Program-made: the position numbers and the translations under genes
Assembly (NCBI RefSeq): GCF_042661605.1
Contig: NZ_JBHSWJ010000002.1
Coordinates: 3,472,001-3,536,000 of the forward strand
Source: Branchiibius cervicis
GTDB taxonomy: Bacteria; Actinomycetota; Actinomycetes; Actinomycetales; Dermatophilaceae
Direction: 5' to 3'
DNA length: 64,000 bases
Part shown: in pieces, positions 51,730 through 59,805 of the stretch
How positions within the stretch are numbered: the stretch's first letter is position 1
Layout: every line of letters starts with the position of its first letter
Notes under the pieces: model-generated
The model's input: the letters and a program-made list of their open reading frames with translations, nothing else
Databases searched by the model: none
Told to the model about the DNA's origin: nothing

Positions 51730-52111
51730 GTGTCGCGTTGGCGTCCTCGAACGCCTGAGCAGCAGCGCGCATCCCGGCCAGTGCCCTGGGCGTTCCGACG
51801 TACGGCGTGAGATGGGCGAACACTTCGCCGACCTCTTGTCGGGTCATACCGATCCGTAGGCAAGTACGGACGTGGCCGACCAGTTGAGGTTCGACCCCGC
51901 CCATGGCGGTCAACGCACCCAGATTGATCAGTTGCCGATCTCGCAAGCTGAGGCCGGGTCGCTGGTACGGGCCACCGAAGAGTGCCCCGACGATCCACTG
52001 GTCCATGCCGGGAGCCACCGCGTCCACGCTGGCCCGCCACCCCGAAGTTGTCTCTTGGTCCTGCAGCAGTCGCAGCGTTCGCTCACCAGCCGTCACATCC
52101 ATCTCACTCAC
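51704..52111 (-). CDS. carboxymuconolactone decarboxylase-family protein
   Basis: A 135-residue protein of the CMD/AhpD-like helical family: QWIVGALFGGPYQRPGLSLRDRQLINLGALTAMGG, followed by LVGHVRTCLRIGMTRQEVGEVFAHLTPYVGTPRALAGM. No CxxC motif is visible, so it is more like the lactone-decarboxylase branch than a peroxidase. It is upstream of, and overlaps, a phosphotriesterase-like gene, so together they may degrade a lactone-containing compound. Divergent from a CGNR regulator. Confidence 0.82.
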   Translation of the reverse strand: MSEMDVTAGERTLRLLQDQETTSGWRASVDAVAPGMDQWIVGALFGGPYQRPGLSLRDRQLINLGALTAMGGVEPQLVGHVRTCLRIGMTRQEVGEVFAHLTPYVGTPRALAGMRAAAQAFEDANATHEAARHDG

Positions 52112-52120
52112 CCTTCCTTC

Positions 52121-52163
52121 GGTAACAGTTCACCCGTTACATAGGTAACGGTTCGGACGTTAC
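52121..52163. promoter_or_regulatory. double operator GTAAC-N9-GTTAC
   Basis: Two copies of GGTAAC-N9-GTTAC start at 52121 and 52144, a 23-bp period. The centre also forms a perfect palindrome CCGTTAC-ATAG-GTAACGG (52134-52151). It overlaps the CGNR gene's -10 box TACAGT (52161-52166) and lies before the CMD gene. Confidence 0.75.
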
Positions 52164-52166
52164 AGT
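52161..52166 (+). promoter_or_regulatory. -10 box of the CGNR gene (leaderless)
   Basis: TACAGT, then 6 nt, then the ATG at 52173; partly inside the second operator copy. Confidence 0.6.
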
Positions 52167-52172
52167 AGGGAT

Positions 52173-52769
52173 ATGAACGACCGCAACATCGACGACGCCA
52201 CGGCGGCGACAAGCACCGACCAGTCTCGTTTCCCACTGGCCGGGGGTGCGCCGTGGCTGAACCTCATTGCCACTGTGGGTCGGGCCTACTCGGCTGCCCC
52301 GATCGAACGACTCGCGACGACTGCGGACCTCGACGAGTGGCTAGTAGCGAACGGACTGCAAGCGCCGCCCTCCAATGACCGAGACCTCTCTGTGGCCTAC
52401 GACCTTCGCGCGGCCTGCCGGACCATTTCCGAGGCCATCGTCAGCGCAACAACGCCACCTTCCGCCGCGATCCGCACGATCGCCAGCGACGCGAGACACG
52501 TTTCCTTCACGGCCTACCCCCAGGGCGCCCGCTGGGACACCGCACGTGACGCGCTCGGATCAGTAGCTCTCACAGCCCTATTGAGTCTCACAGGCCCAGA
52601 GCGAGCCATGCTCGCGCAATGCCACGACCCTGAATGCGGGTGGGTATTCCTGGATCCCAGTGGCAGACGCCATTGGTGCCCCTCCCGCTCCTGCGGCACA
52701 CGCACCCGGGTCCGCCAGCACCGGGCCCGATCCAAAATCGAACCAACAGCAGCCAGCGGAACTCAGTAG
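52173..52769 (+). CDS. CGNR zinc-finger regulator (ABATE domain)
   Basis: A 198-residue regulator. The amino-terminal ABATE-type stress-sensing region runs over FPLAGGAPWLNLIATVGRAYS to ALTALLSLTG. The carboxy-terminal CGNR-like zinc finger shows four cysteines, CHDPECGWVFLD and RRHWCPSRSCGTRTRVRQHRAR. Such proteins are usually ligand-responsive repressors next to the genes they control, here the divergent CMD and phosphotriesterase genes. Confidence 0.8.
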   Translation: MNDRNIDDATAATSTDQSRFPLAGGAPWLNLIATVGRAYSAAPIERLATTADLDEWLVANGLQAPPSNDRDLSVAYDLRAACRTISEAIVSATTPPSAAIRTIASDARHVSFTAYPQGARWDTARDALGSVALTALLSLTGPERAMLAQCHDPECGWVFLDPSGRRHWCPSRSCGTRTRVRQHRARSKIEPTAASGTQ

Positions 52770-52823
52770 TCAACGACGGAAACCGGAACTACATCGACCT
52801 AGGTGCGCGTGTCGCCGACGCTT

Positions 52824-52860
52824 GAAAACGAGGCCATAGCGACGGTCGAAAACGAGGCCA
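52824..52860. repeat. terminal repeats of an IS21-like element
   Basis: Two copies of GAAAACGAGGCCA at 52824-52836 and 52848-52860, 24 bp apart, just ahead of an IS21-type transposase start. Multiple short repeats at the ends are usual for IS21 family elements. The matching right end is not seen. Confidence 0.6.
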
Positions 52861-52878
52861 CCCAGACAGATTGGATGG

Positions 52879-53582
52879 GTGATCTCTGTGGAGGATTGGG
52901 CTCTGATCCGGCGGCTGGTCGCGGATGGTGTTCCGCAGCGTCAGGTCGCGCGGGACTTGGGCGTTGGCAGGTCGACGGTGGAGCGGGCGTTGGCCTCGGA
53001 CCGGCCCCCGAAGTACGAGCGGCCAGCGGTGCCGACGGCGTTCACGCCGTTCGAGCCGGCGGTGCGGCAATTGCTGGCCATGACGCCGGACATGCCGGCG
53101 ACGGTGATCGCCGAACGGGTCGGCGGAGCGGGTCGATCACCTGGTTCCGTGAGAACGTTCGGCGTTTGCGCCCGGAGCACCGGCCGGTCGACCCCGCTGA
53201 TCGGCTGACGTGGCTGCCGGGTGACGCGGCGCAATGCGACTTGTGGTTCCCGCCGAAGAAGATCCCGCTGGAGGACGGCACCAGGGCGCTGCTGCCGGTG
53301 ATGGTGATCACCGCTGCGCACTCCCGGTTCATGCTCGCCCGGATGATCCCGACCCGCCACACCGCCGACCTGCTGCTGGGCATGTGGGAACTGCTGCAAG
53401 ACCTCGGCCGGGTTCCACGTCGGTTGATCTGGGACAACGAGACCGGGATCGGTCGTGGGAAGCGGCACGCCGAGGGTGTGGGCGCGTTCACCGGCACCCT
53501 GGCGACCACGCTGCAGCGACGTTTGCCGAGCCGTCACCAGCCGAGAACGGCGAACACTTCAGCAACGCCTGGCCATCGTTGA
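52879..53582 (+). pseudogene. IS21-family transposase istA remnant
   Basis: Starts ISVEDWALIRRLVADGVPQRQVARDLGVGRSTVERAL, the IstA helix-turn-helix, then after a frame break at 53130-53132 (one missing G) continues SITWFRENVRRLRPEH, the DDE-domain strand QCDLWFPPKK and RRLIWDNETGIGRGKRHAEGVGAF. The protein stops abruptly near 53520, where a family member would need about 200 more residues. IstB is absent, so this is a dead, truncated element. Confidence 0.78.
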
Positions 53583-53682
53583 GAGCGACCTCGAGACGTC
53601 TCGTAGCAAGGAGGCCGAACAGCTACGCGTCACCCTCAGTCACCTGCGGTGGGTATTGAAGAGGTATCCAACAACGGCTTGA
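53538..53682 (+). pseudogene. 3' fragment of an unidentified coiled-coil protein
   Basis: In another frame from the transposase, codons for RRTLQQRLAIVESDLETSRSKEAEQL to WVLKRYPTTA and a TGA stop are read. The charged heptad pattern is typical of a coiled-coil carboxy terminus. Its amino-terminal part is missing, replaced by the truncated insertion element, so the junction at about 53520-53540 is a deletion or insertion scar. Confidence 0.5.
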
Positions 53683-53710
53683 TCGAAACATGCCTCGCGG
53701 TGCCGCCACC

Positions 53711-53716
53711 TACAGT
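53711..53716 (+). promoter_or_regulatory. -10 box of a hypothetical gene (leaderless)
   Basis: TACAGT, then 7 nt, then the ATG at 53724. Confidence 0.55.
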
Positions 53717-53723
53717 CGGGTAC

Positions 53724-54662
53724 ATGCCTTATCCGGTACCCCAGGAAGTAGTGGAACTGGCACATCTGACCGGCGACGGGATGGCGGATCTGCACGAAAT
53801 CGTCGTGCACCCTTTCGCTGGTGCGTTCGGTGAAGAGGCTGTCGATGGCGGCGACCGGCGGACCGACCTTCTGGAACTCGACAGGCGGGGTGACCTTGCT
53901 AGGCGTGACGTGTACATGCACTGGGTCCTGCTGCCTGTCGTCACGCGTTGCACTCACATCCAGGACGTGCTCAGGGGAATGTCCGTCCTCTGCTCGGCGG
54001 CAGGATCCGAGTTTCAGAGCACCGCAGCGCCGACGGTCCTTGCGCGATCCGTCCTAGAGACCGGTGCTATGGCCGGATACCACCTGGAAGGGACCTTCGA
54101 CACCCGCCTGCTGCGCGGTTACACCTCCGGCCTTAGTGAGCATGCCGACGCAATCCAAGCGCTCGCACCGCTGGTGCGAGCCCACCGCGCCGACGACGCC
54201 GACCTGATCGCGGCGTACATCGCTCACTACGACCTGGCCCGTCATTTCAACTACACACTGGTTGAAGCGCCCAAGAGGAGAGTCGCAGAACGGCCGAGAG
54301 TTCAGGCGGTCCGCAGCGGTGACATGCAGTCAGCTCAACTCACCCCCAACACCACGGGAATGCTGGCCGATGTCGGCGGCCCATGGGAACAGAGCTGGCG
54401 GACCGGGTCAGGCGTCACGCACGGCCGCATCTGGGCCGTCCAGGGCCTACAGATCCGCAACGAGATTGGCGCAACGAGGGGCGAGGACTTTATGCACGCC
54501 GCCGCCATGGCGATCCAGGGCGTGAACGTACTCATCCGAGCCCTCGCCACATTCACCGGAGACGACACGGCAGTCACCGAGTGCGACCTACTGACGGGAA
54601 GCCTCGGAGCCCTGTACGCCGAGCGTGGACTCATGAGCAGCCCGACCGGCGAACCGACCTGA
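53724..54662 (+). CDS. hypothetical protein, 312 residues
   Basis: Not recognised. It is a soluble, mostly helical protein: YMHWVLLPVVTRCTHIQDVLRGMSVLC, APTVLARSVLETGAMAGYHLEG and THGRIWAVQGLQI, with MHAAAMAIQGVNVLIRALATF near the end. No signal peptide or membrane helix. ATG at 53724 lies 7 nt after a TACAGT box. It follows the insertion remnant and precedes a MarR gene on the same strand, in the accessory region. Confidence 0.6.
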   Translation: MPYPVPQEVVELAHLTGDGMADLHEIVVHPFAGAFGEEAVDGGDRRTDLLELDRRGDLARRDVYMHWVLLPVVTRCTHIQDVLRGMSVLCSAAGSEFQSTAAPTVLARSVLETGAMAGYHLEGTFDTRLLRGYTSGLSEHADAIQALAPLVRAHRADDADLIAAYIAHYDLARHFNYTLVEAPKRRVAERPRVQAVRSGDMQSAQLTPNTTGMLADVGGPWEQSWRTGSGVTHGRIWAVQGLQIRNEIGATRGEDFMHAAAMAIQGVNVLIRALATFTGDDTAVTECDLLTGSLGALYAERGLMSSPTGEPT

Positions 54663-54684
54663 CCGCCGCAGGAAACGGCCACAC

Positions 54685-54703
54685 TACATCAATGTTTGAT
54701 GTA
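54685..54703. promoter_or_regulatory. MarR operator
   Basis: Inverted repeat TACATCAA-N3-TTGATGTA, overlapping the MarR gene's -10 box TATCGT (54702-54707, 7 nt before the GTG at 54715). Positioned for autorepression of the MarR-epoxide hydrolase operon. Confidence 0.8.
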
Positions 54704-54714
54704 TCGTTGTTGGG

Positions 54715-55179
54715 GTGGATGCGGCCCAACCCAGCGATCTGGACGTAGATGAGCTGACCTGGGCGATTGAGGACTTCAACACCGTCTTCATCCGCTTAGC
54801 AACTGTCGAGCAGTTCAGTTTCTCGACGTTGTCCGTGCTGCACAGCCTGTCGCGTCGCGGTCCCATGCGTGTCACCGATCTGGTGGCGACCGAGCAGATC
54901 AAACAACCAGCCCTAACGAGCTTGATCAACAAGCTCGAGGCTAAGGGACTGGTGCACCGCGCTCCCGATCCTTCCGACCGACGGGCTGTTCTGCTGTCGC
55001 TGACAGCAGCCGGCGAACACATCGTGCAATCCCGCCACGACGACCGGGCCACGAAACTGGCCGATCTCATCGGCAGGCTGAGTCAACGAGAACGCACCAC
55101 GTTGTCCCGAATTGGCCCAGTGCTGCAACGCCTCGTCGCTATCGCGGCCGAGGAACCACACCCTGCCGCAGGAGAGTGA
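54715..55179 (+). CDS. MarR-family regulator
   Basis: A 154-residue winged-helix regulator: FSTLSVLHSLSRRGPMRVTDLVATEQIKQPALTSLINKLEAKGLVHRAPDPSDRRAVLLSLTAAG. Its GTG start is leaderless and the -10 box is covered by a perfect palindrome. The stop overlaps the start of the downstream epoxide hydrolase gene (GTGA at 55176-55179), so the regulator likely senses the hydrolase's substrate and controls both genes. Confidence 0.9.
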   Translation: MDAAQPSDLDVDELTWAIEDFNTVFIRLATVEQFSFSTLSVLHSLSRRGPMRVTDLVATEQIKQPALTSLINKLEAKGLVHRAPDPSDRRAVLLSLTAAGEHIVQSRHDDRATKLADLIGRLSQRERTTLSRIGPVLQRLVAIAAEEPHPAAGE

Positions 55180-56417
55180 GCACCATCCACACCATTGACC
55201 TGTCACAAAGCCCGATGCACGTGTCCGACGAAATCCTCGACGACTTAACCGCCAGGTTGCGTTCCACGCGGTGGCCGCTGAACGCCGACAACGCCGACGG
55301 GTTTTACGGGGTACGACGCGAGTTCCTCCAACCGCTCGTGGAGTACTGGGCCGACGGATTCGACTGGCGCGCGGCCGAGACACGCATCAACGCCTACGAG
55401 CACTATCGCGTGAGCATCGACAACGTCCCATTGCACTTCATGCGCAAACCCGGCGTCGGGCCGAACCCGATCCCGTTGATCCTGTCCCACGGTTGGCCAT
55501 GGACCTTCTGGCACTGGTCCAAAGTGATCGACCAACTCGCCGATCCCGCAGCCCACGGCGGCAACCCCGACGACGCATTCGACGTCATCGTGCCGTCGCT
55601 GCCCGGGTTCGGGTTCTCGACCCCGATCCCGCAACGACCCGACATGAACTACTGGAAAATGGCCGACGTCTTCCACGAACTCATGACCACCGTCTTAGGG
55701 CACTCGAAGTATGCCGCTGCGGGCTGTGACGTCGGGGCACTGGTCACCGGGCAGCTGGGCCACAAGTACCCCGGCGAGTTGTACGCCATCCACATCGGTT
55801 CCGCTCTCCGCCTGGACTTCTTCAACGGAGACATGGCCTGGAACATCACCAAAGGTCACGCCCTCCCCGACAACCTTCCCTCAACCCTCCGACGGGAGGT
55901 AATCGCGACGCAGAAGAAGTTCGCCGTGCACCTGACCGCGCACATGCTCGACTCCGCGACACTCAGTTACGCGCTAGCCGATTCTCCCGCCGGCATGCTC
56001 GCCTGGCTCCTCGAACGCTGGGACACCTGGTCGGACAACCACGGCGACATCGAAACCGTGTTCAGCAAGGACGACATCCTCACCCACGCCACGATCTACT
56101 GGGCCGGTGGCGGGATCGACACCTCAATCCGCACCTACGCCAACAACAACCGCTACCCCTGGACCCCCAGCCACCATCACCGGCCCGTCGTCCAAGCACC
56201 GACCGGAATCACGTTCGTCGGCTACGAGAACCCACCCGGGGTGACCACCACCGAGGAACGCGTCGCCAACTTCCTCACCAGCGACCGCGCCGACTGGTAC
56301 CACCACACCAACGTCACCGCCCATGACCATGGCGGGCACTTCATCCCCTGGGAAATCCCCACCGAATGGAGCCAGGACCTCCGTCGAACCATGCGCACCA
56401 CCATCGGCCGCCGGTAG
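55176..56417 (+). CDS. epoxide hydrolase
   Basis: A 413-residue hydrolase with the epoxide-hydrolase amino-terminal region (ISDEILDDLTARLRSTRWP) and an alpha/beta core: oxyanion-loop LSHGWPWTFWHW, nucleophile Asp in AAAGCDVGALVTG, tyrosines in the lid (NNRYPWTPSHHH) and catalytic His in HDHGGHFIPWE. It opens epoxides to diols by an ester intermediate. It overlaps the MarR stop codon and is expressed with it. A likely detoxification gene of the accessory region. Confidence 0.88.
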   Translation: MSTIHTIDLSQSPMHVSDEILDDLTARLRSTRWPLNADNADGFYGVRREFLQPLVEYWADGFDWRAAETRINAYEHYRVSIDNVPLHFMRKPGVGPNPIPLILSHGWPWTFWHWSKVIDQLADPAAHGGNPDDAFDVIVPSLPGFGFSTPIPQRPDMNYWKMADVFHELMTTVLGHSKYAAAGCDVGALVTGQLGHKYPGELYAIHIGSALRLDFFNGDMAWNITKGHALPDNLPSTLRREVIATQKKFAVHLTAHMLDSATLSYALADSPAGMLAWLLERWDTWSDNHGDIETVFSKDDILTHATIYWAGGGIDTSIRTYANNNRYPWTPSHHHRPVVQAPTGITFVGYENPPGVTTTEERVANFLTSDRADWYHHTNVTAHDHGGHFIPWEIPTEWSQDLRRTMRTTIGRR

Positions 56418-56799
56418 CAACGCTCGCGACGCGCTAGAAAGTGTCATCGGACCCGGGCGCACCATCCCTGCGTGACACAGCGCGAAGTCATCACCACCCG
56501 CCCCAACGGCGCAAACCGGCCGAGGCATGTGACCAGCCGATTCCGTTCACAGGTTGTACCGGTCAGTAACTTGTGAAATGAGAGCTGCTCTCAACAAGCA
56601 CCCGGCTGACCTGCGACGATCCGCCCAGCTTGACAATAATTCCGGCATCGAAGGTTGCTTGCACTTCGTACACGAGTCCAAAACCGGGTCGATCCACCCC
56701 TCACCGCACCCTGTTTGAGACCCCAGGGCAAACAATTGGCCCGTTTAGGAAAACTTCGCTGCATCTCGACATTCGCTGCATCTCGACAACAGGCGGCGG
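56418..56799. other. non-coding stretch between epoxide hydrolase and dnaB
   Basis: About 380 bases without a supportable gene. A 62-codon minus-strand frame at 56547-56735 has no ribosome-binding site and no recognisable match. Base composition is lower in G+C than the flanks. The stretch ends in a 17-bp tandem duplication just before the dnaB stop. Confidence 0.5.
56755..56788. repeat. 17-bp tandem duplication
   Basis: TTCGCTGCATCTCGACA occurs twice in direct succession (56755-56771 and 56772-56788), 11 bases before the dnaB stop codon on the other strand. Confidence 0.9.
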
Positions 56800-58191
56800 C
56801 TAGAACGCCTTCGCCATATTGGTGAACCGGGCGAAGTGGCCTTGGAACGCCACCGTGATCGTGTCGGTCGGACCGTTACGGTGCTTGGCCACGATCAAGT
56901 CGGCCTCGCCGGCGCGCTCGCTCTCTCGGTTCACCGCATCGTCACGGTGCAACAAGATCACGACGTCCGCATCCTGTTCGATTGACCCACTTTCACGAAG
57001 GTCGCTCATCATCGGTCGCTTGTCGGTGCGCTGCTCCGGACCACGGTTCAGCTGGGAGATCGCGATCACCGGCACCTCGAGCTCTTTGGCCAGCAACTTC
57101 AGCGCCCGGGAGAACTCCGAGACTTCCTGCTGGCGCGACTCCACCCGCTTGCCCGACGACATCAGCTGCAGATAGTCGATGACCACCAGCTTCAGGTTGT
57201 GCCGCTCCCGCAGCCGCCGGCACTTGGAACGGATCTCCATCAACGACATGTTGGGCGAATCGTCAATGAACAACGGCGCATCCGACAGACGCCCTGATGT
57301 GTGCGCCAACTTCGCCCAGTCGTCGTCCCGCAACTGACCCTTACGCAACTGCTGCAACTGGATCTGCGCCTCCGCCGACAGCAGACGCATCGTGATCTCG
57401 GTGCGGCTCATTTCCAGCGAGAAGATCACCGTCGACATGTGGTGCTCGATCGCCGCCGAGCGCGCGATGTCCAACCCCAGCGTCGACTTGCCGACCGCAG
57501 GGCGCGCGGCGATGACGATCATCTGACCGGCCGACAAACCGTTGGTCAGGTGGTCCAGATCGGTGAAACCCGTCGGCACACCGGTCATGTCGTCAGACGA
57601 ACCCGACGCGGCCTCGATGATGTCGAGTGTCGGCTCCACCACCGACCCGATCGGCACGTAGTCCTCGGAATCCTTGCCGCCGCTGACCGCGAACACCTCG
57701 GCCTGCGCCGCATTGATGATGTCGACGACATCCCCGTTGCCGGTCGCCTGCCCCATCTGCACGATCCGGGTGCCCGCCTCGACCAACCGTCGCAGCACCG
57801 CGCGCTCGGCGACGATGTGCGCGTAGTACCCGGCATTGGATGCAACCGGCACCGAGTTGATCAACTCGTGCAGGTAGGCCTGCCCGCCCACCCGCTGTAA
57901 GTCGCCGCGCTTGGTCAGCTCATCGGCGACCGTGATCGCATCCGCCGGCTCGCCCCGGCCGTAGAGGTCGATGATCGCGGCGTAGATCGTTTCGTGCGCC
58001 GGGCGGTAGAAATCCCGGGAGTCCAACTCCTCGGCGGCTTCACCGATCGCGTCCTTGGACAGCAACATCGACCCCAGCACCGACTGCTCGGCGTGCACGT
58101 CCTGGGGAGGCAACAGTCCCGGCCCACTGGCCCGATCGCCGTACGCCGAGTCCAACCCTGGGTACCCGGGCTCCGCCTGCGTGCTGGTCAC
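56800..58191 (-). CDS. dnaB: replicative DNA helicase DnaB
   Basis: Hexameric ATP-driven helicase that unwinds the chromosome at the fork and recruits primase. The 463-residue protein has the amino-terminal domain (AEQSVLGSMLLSKDAIGEAAEELDSRDFY), Walker A RPAVGKSTLGLD, Walker B VVIDYLQLM with the DxxQ that follows, arginine-finger region RESGSIEQDADVVILLHR and carboxy-terminal KHRNGPTDTITVAF. The frame is open to 58377, but GTG at 58191 has AAAGGG 6 nt upstream and gives the family length. No intein is present. Confidence 0.96.
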   Translation of the reverse strand: MTSTQAEPGYPGLDSAYGDRASGPGLLPPQDVHAEQSVLGSMLLSKDAIGEAAEELDSRDFYRPAHETIYAAIIDLYGRGEPADAITVADELTKRGDLQRVGGQAYLHELINSVPVASNAGYYAHIVAERAVLRRLVEAGTRIVQMGQATGNGDVVDIINAAQAEVFAVSGGKDSEDYVPIGSVVEPTLDIIEAASGSSDDMTGVPTGFTDLDHLTNGLSAGQMIVIAARPAVGKSTLGLDIARSAAIEHHMSTVIFSLEMSRTEITMRLLSAEAQIQLQQLRKGQLRDDDWAKLAHTSGRLSDAPLFIDDSPNMSLMEIRSKCRRLRERHNLKLVVIDYLQLMSSGKRVESRQQEVSEFSRALKLLAKELEVPVIAISQLNRGPEQRTDKRPMMSDLRESGSIEQDADVVILLHRDDAVNRESERAGEADLIVAKHRNGPTDTITVAFQGHFARFTNMAKAF

Positions 58192-58626
58192 CGACCGCCC
58201 TTTCACCTGGTCTCGCCGTCCGACCCTCGCAGCCAAACACGCAGCACCGACAACCTGTCGGAGATCGGTCGTACGCAAGGGGTCTGGACCGACGTTAGTG
58301 CCGGTGGGACCGCAGACGAAGTCGGCCCGCGAACTCGTCGAGGAGCCTTGTGGATAACGTGTGGAACAGGTGCGCAAAACGCCGCGGACGACAGTGCACA
58401 GGCTGGGGAAAGGGCTGTGGACAAATGCGGCGACGAACCAAGAGAAGGGCTCTGACCTGCACCGATGGGGCTCTTAGCGTGTGCATAGAAACTAAACTCG
58501 CGCTGGTCCATCCTTCGGACTATCCACAGATCATGAGGTGAACGAGGTCAAACAATGCACCCCGAATATGCATAACGGCTCATCCCGCGCACCCTTCGCG
58601 GAACAAGCCGTCAGCATCGGCCAGGT
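58192..58626. other. dnaB upstream region with DnaA-box-like sites
   Basis: About 435 bases without a gene between dnaB and the M23 peptidase gene. Three 9-mers match or nearly match DnaA boxes: TGTGGATAA at 58349-58357 (exact reverse of TTATCCACA), TGTGGACAA at 58416-58424 (exact reverse of TTGTCCACA) and CTATCCACA at 58520-58528. Confidence 0.6.
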
Positions 58627-59802
58627 TCACCCGTTACGGCTGATCGCCCACTGCCCCGCGACGTACGACGTGCCCTCCTCGTAGGTGTCCACCACCGAAA
58701 CGGCCTTCCAGGTCGAGCAGTTCACCATCTGGAAGTGCAGGTGCGGACCCGTCGAATGACCTGTGCTGCCCGAGCGGGCGATCGGAGCACCCTGGGCCAC
58801 CTTCTGTCCGGCCCGCACCGAATAGCCGCTCAGGTGGAAGTACTCCTGGCAGAAGCCGGAAGCATCTTGGATCAACACGTAATTGCCGCCGCCGGAGATC
58901 CACCCTGATCCCTTCACGACTCCGTCCCGCGAGGCGAGCACCTGGGTGCCGGAAGGCAGCGCGAAGTCCACGGCGTACCGGTCGTAGACACCGTTGTGTG
59001 AGAACGAGCCCTGCGCACCCTGGCTGATCCGGTAGCCGACGCCGGCCTTCCACGGCAGCCGGTACGGCGAGTCGGCGTCTCCCGGGGTAGCACCCGTGCC
59101 GCCGCCGGTTGGCCCAGCACCGCCCGGGGAAGGAGGCGTGAGCGTGCAGCCGAGTGCCTTCCAGGTGGCAGCATCCACCGTGCCGGTGACCGGCAGCTCC
59201 TTGAGCTTCTGCACCTTCTTCACCGCTGCCAGCGTCTTGGCCCCGAACACCCCGTCGACGCTCAGCCCGCCCAGCGCCTTCTGCAACGTCTTCACCGAAG
59301 TCCCGGTCGCGCCGTACCGCAGGGTCGCCGGAACGCTGCACGAGGCGGGACTGGTCGGCTTGGCCGCCGGCGGGGTCGCGCCGGGCAGTCCGCCCAGCGC
59401 GCTCCACGTCAGGGCGCCGACCACACCGTCGGGGACCAGTTTGTGGGAACGCTGGAAGGTCTTGACCGCGGCCAGCGTCTTGGCTCCGAACCGGCCGTCG
59501 ACGGTCAGCTTGCCCAGACGCTGCTGCACCACCTTCACCAACGCGCCGCTGGAGCCGTACCGCAGCACTTGCGCCCCGACAGGTACGCCCGACGCCGCGA
59601 CCACGCGGGCTGTTGACGGGGCCGCGGTGGGTGCGGGGGTCGCAGCCTCGGCGGGCGCGGCCGCCAGGGCGCTACCTCCGACGACCGACGGGACCGTCAC
59701 CGCAGCGCCGGCAGCGGCGCGGGTCCGACGGCTCACGACCAAGGGCCGGACAGCATCGGCCAGCCCGGGCCGCCGCCGCTGATGGCGAGGTAGAGCAACC
59801 AC
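58627..59802 (-). CDS. M23-family peptidase with two peptidoglycan-binding domains
   Basis: Secreted cell-wall hydrolase of 391 residues. A basic leader PRHQRRRPGL precedes a hydrophobic signal and ALAAAPAEA. Two PG_binding_1 repeats follow (VQQRLGKLTVDGRFGAKTLAAVKTFQ; LQKALGGLSVDGVFGAKTLAAVKKVQ), then a glycine/threonine linker and an M23 domain with Zn ligands in HNGVYDRYAVDFALPSG and HLHFQMVNC. Likely cuts peptidoglycan cross-bridges. GTG at 59802 lies 3 nt after the stop of the NlpC/P60 gene, so it is translationally coupled. Confidence 0.88.
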   Translation of the reverse strand: MVALPRHQRRRPGLADAVRPLVVSRRTRAAAGAAVTVPSVVGGSALAAAPAEAATPAPTAAPSTARVVAASGVPVGAQVLRYGSSGALVKVVQQRLGKLTVDGRFGAKTLAAVKTFQRSHKLVPDGVVGALTWSALGGLPGATPPAAKPTSPASCSVPATLRYGATGTSVKTLQKALGGLSVDGVFGAKTLAAVKKVQKLKELPVTGTVDAATWKALGCTLTPPSPGGAGPTGGGTGATPGDADSPYRLPWKAGVGYRISQGAQGSFSHNGVYDRYAVDFALPSGTQVLASRDGVVKGSGWISGGGNYVLIQDASGFCQEYFHLSGYSVRAGQKVAQGAPIARSGSTGHSTGPHLHFQMVNCSTWKAVSVVDTYEEGTSYVAGQWAISRNG

Positions 59803-59805
59803 GGA

